A stretch of 64,000 nucleotides of DNA from Paenibacillus sp. FSL R7-0345 (GTDB lineage Bacteria; Bacillota; Bacilli; Paenibacillales; Paenibacillaceae): assembly GCF_038595055.1 (NCBI RefSeq), contig NZ_CP152002.1, forward strand, positions 6,316,001 to 6,380,000, in the 5' to 3' direction. The notes under the pieces were generated by a model. That model saw only the letters and a list, made by a program, of their open reading frames with translations. It did no database searches and had not been told where the DNA came from. The translations under genes and the position numbers were made by a program. Of the stretch, positions 62,750-64,000 are shown piece by piece. Numbering within the stretch: the stretch's first letter is position 1; each line of letters opens with the position of its first letter.

Positions 62750-63922
62750 TCAGAAAAAATCAAACAGAGCGGTCTCAGCAAACGGTGTAATCTCTTCCAG
62801 CCATTGCAGCGCTTCTGAGCCGCCGGATAAGCTCCCGTATCTGGCCAGTTCCTGCGGACGCTTATATCCCATCAGCAGAACCGTCAGTATGCCGATACTG
62901 CAGCTAAGATCATTCTCTCCGTCTGCCACATTTGAGCGGATCAGCGAAGCTGTTCCTTTTGTATCCACACTCCATACCCAGCTTCCGCCATTCCATGGAG
63001 CGTGCTCATCTTTAATGTACAATGTGAATTTCCGGGATTTGGCCGGCTTATTGTATTTAAATGATTCGATGAATACCTTAGCATTAACAATGCGCGCCAT
63101 AAAATAAGGATAATTCTCCTGGGGAATCCTCGGATCCGGCAGCAGGAATGGCAATCTATCATCAGCCGGCACCCTGTTTAAAGAAGCACCCGTAACCATC
63201 GAGTCGTGATTGGCCAAGAATGTCCAGAGACCGCGGCGTGCTTTTTCATTTAAAAAGATGAACTCGTCAATAACTAGCTCCCTGTTCTCCAGCTTGTAAA
63301 GCACATACCCTTCCGGTTCTCCCGCTTCCGAGCTAAATACTGCATGATGTGTACCTTGACGCAGTACTGTTTCCTCCCACCATTCCTTGCTCCGCTTCAA
63401 GGTTCCGTTATAACGGGCGGCAAACCGGCTGTAGAGCAGATCCAGCATTTCAACGTCTGCAGCATCGCGACGAACGTTGCCCTCTATCTCCGTCTTTACC
63501 GGAAATTTGCCTACAGGAATTGTATATTTCTTATATTCACAGTAAACCTCCCAGCCGAAGCGGCGGTAAAAGGGAATCAGAAACGGATGCAGCATCGAAA
63601 GAGACTGGCCGTTCTCATTCATTACCTGTAAGATATGCTTCAAAAGAGTAGCGACATAGCCTTGTCTGCGATTCTCCGGCCACGTGGCTACCCCGGCAAT
63701 TCCCCCCATAGTGATAACTCTGTCCTGTATATGTACCTCCAGAGGAAGAAGCGTGAGACCGGCTCTCAGCTCCCCGTCTTCAAAGACGCCCCACACTCTA
63801 TCCGGATTAAACTTCTCTTTATTGGTTATCCTGTCCTCAGCGGATACCTTGTACTGAAACGCGTATTCAGAAAGGGTCAAGTTTGATTCAAATTCCTCTG
63901 CCTTCAGCTGCCTTATTTCCAC
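62750..63922 (-). CDS. Eis-type GNAT N-acetyltransferase
   Basis: A protein of 390 residues. The first GNAT domain (residues 1-140) has the acetyl-CoA loop VATWPENRRQGYVATLLKHI, a second GNAT-like domain follows, and a C-terminal sterol-carrier-like domain ends in GYKRPQELARYGSLSGG. This three-domain layout is that of Eis proteins, some of which acetylate aminoglycosides. The substrate here is unknown. It is the first gene in the window's transcription direction and is not linked to the ctsR operon, which has its own promoter. Confidence 0.9.
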   Translation of the reverse strand: MEIRQLKAEEFESNLTLSEYAFQYKVSAEDRITNKEKFNPDRVWGVFEDGELRAGLTLLPLEVHIQDRVITMGGIAGVATWPENRRQGYVATLLKHILQVMNENGQSLSMLHPFLIPFYRRFGWEVYCEYKKYTIPVGKFPVKTEIEGNVRRDAADVEMLDLLYSRFAARYNGTLKRSKEWWEETVLRQGTHHAVFSSEAGEPEGYVLYKLENRELVIDEFIFLNEKARRGLWTFLANHDSMVTGASLNRVPADDRLPFLLPDPRIPQENYPYFMARIVNAKVFIESFKYNKPAKSRKFTLYIKDEHAPWNGGSWVWSVDTKGTASLIRSNVADGENDLSCSIGILTVLLMGYKRPQELARYGSLSGGSEALQWLEEITPFAETALFDFF

Positions 63923-64000
63923 ATCAGTTCACCTCATCAATATATTTATATTGCTTAAACAGAGTATATCAAGCTAGCTGGCGCTATGCTAATTTTCCGC
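63923..64000. other. Window end upstream of the acetyltransferase gene
   Basis: An AT-rich stretch of 78 bases, probably carrying the promoter of the acetyltransferase gene; no clear consensus is visible. Confidence 0.3.

Overview
The window looks like a chromosomal segment of a Paenibacillus-type member of the Bacillales. The evidence is the gene order ctsR-mcsA-mcsB-clpC-radA-disA, yacL-ispD-ispF-gltX-cysE-cysS-mrnC-rlmB-rae1-sigH, rpmG-secE-nusG-rplK, followed by the rif, str, S10, spc and alpha ribosomal clusters. The protein sequences are Firmicute-like (sigma-H, MrnC, Rae1, YbzG, zinc-type S14, RNA polymerase with separate rpoB and rpoC). The genus is my inference. Almost everything is on the minus strand, so the biological order runs from high to low coordinates.

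Layout from high to low coordinates. 64000-62700: an Eis-type acetyltransferase. 62600-57680: the CtsR-controlled protein quality-control operon, with a canonical CtsR operator. 57500-54225: radA, disA and pssA. 54200-53640: a short plus-strand gene for a cysteine-containing conserved protein. 53516-45172: yacL, the isoprenoid genes ispD and ispF, gltX, a cysteine T-box with a tandemly duplicated terminator segment, cysE-cysS, and RNA-processing genes. 45018-40604: sigH, rpmG-secE-nusG, rplKA and rplJL with an L10 leader. 40478-27262: an rsmC-like methyltransferase, rpoB, rpoC, an L7Ae-like protein, rpsL, rpsG, fusA and tuf. 27126-23850: a four-gene redox/oxygen-sensing cassette inserted between tuf and rpsJ. 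23613-8434: the S10-spc-alpha ribosomal supercluster. 8110-6243: truA, rplM and rpsI. 6161-1: an accessory phage-like element that runs off the window.

Two accessory regions deserve attention. The first (1-6161) is a P2-type contractile-tail module: sheath, tube, tail-assembly chaperone with a -1 slippery site, and the start of a tape measure gene. It follows directly on a repressor / ImmA-type protease / sigma-like regulator cassette. No terminase, portal or capsid gene lies between regulators and sheath, the architecture expected of a phage-tail-like bacteriocin (tailocin) rather than a complete prophage. The second (23850-27126) holds a HemAT-like haem aerotaxis transducer, an FNR-type regulator with N-terminal cysteines and an E-x2-S-R recognition helix, and a divergent V4R-cupin pair. 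A perfect TTGAT-N4-ATCAA box precedes that pair at class II spacing from a possible -10, which suggests anaerobic activation.

Smaller points: ribosomal protein S12 carries Arg at the classic streptomycin position, encoded by CGT. A REP-like double hairpin lies between rplQ and truA. There is a 20-bp perfect palindrome ahead of rpmG. Several intergenic hairpins lack a U tract.
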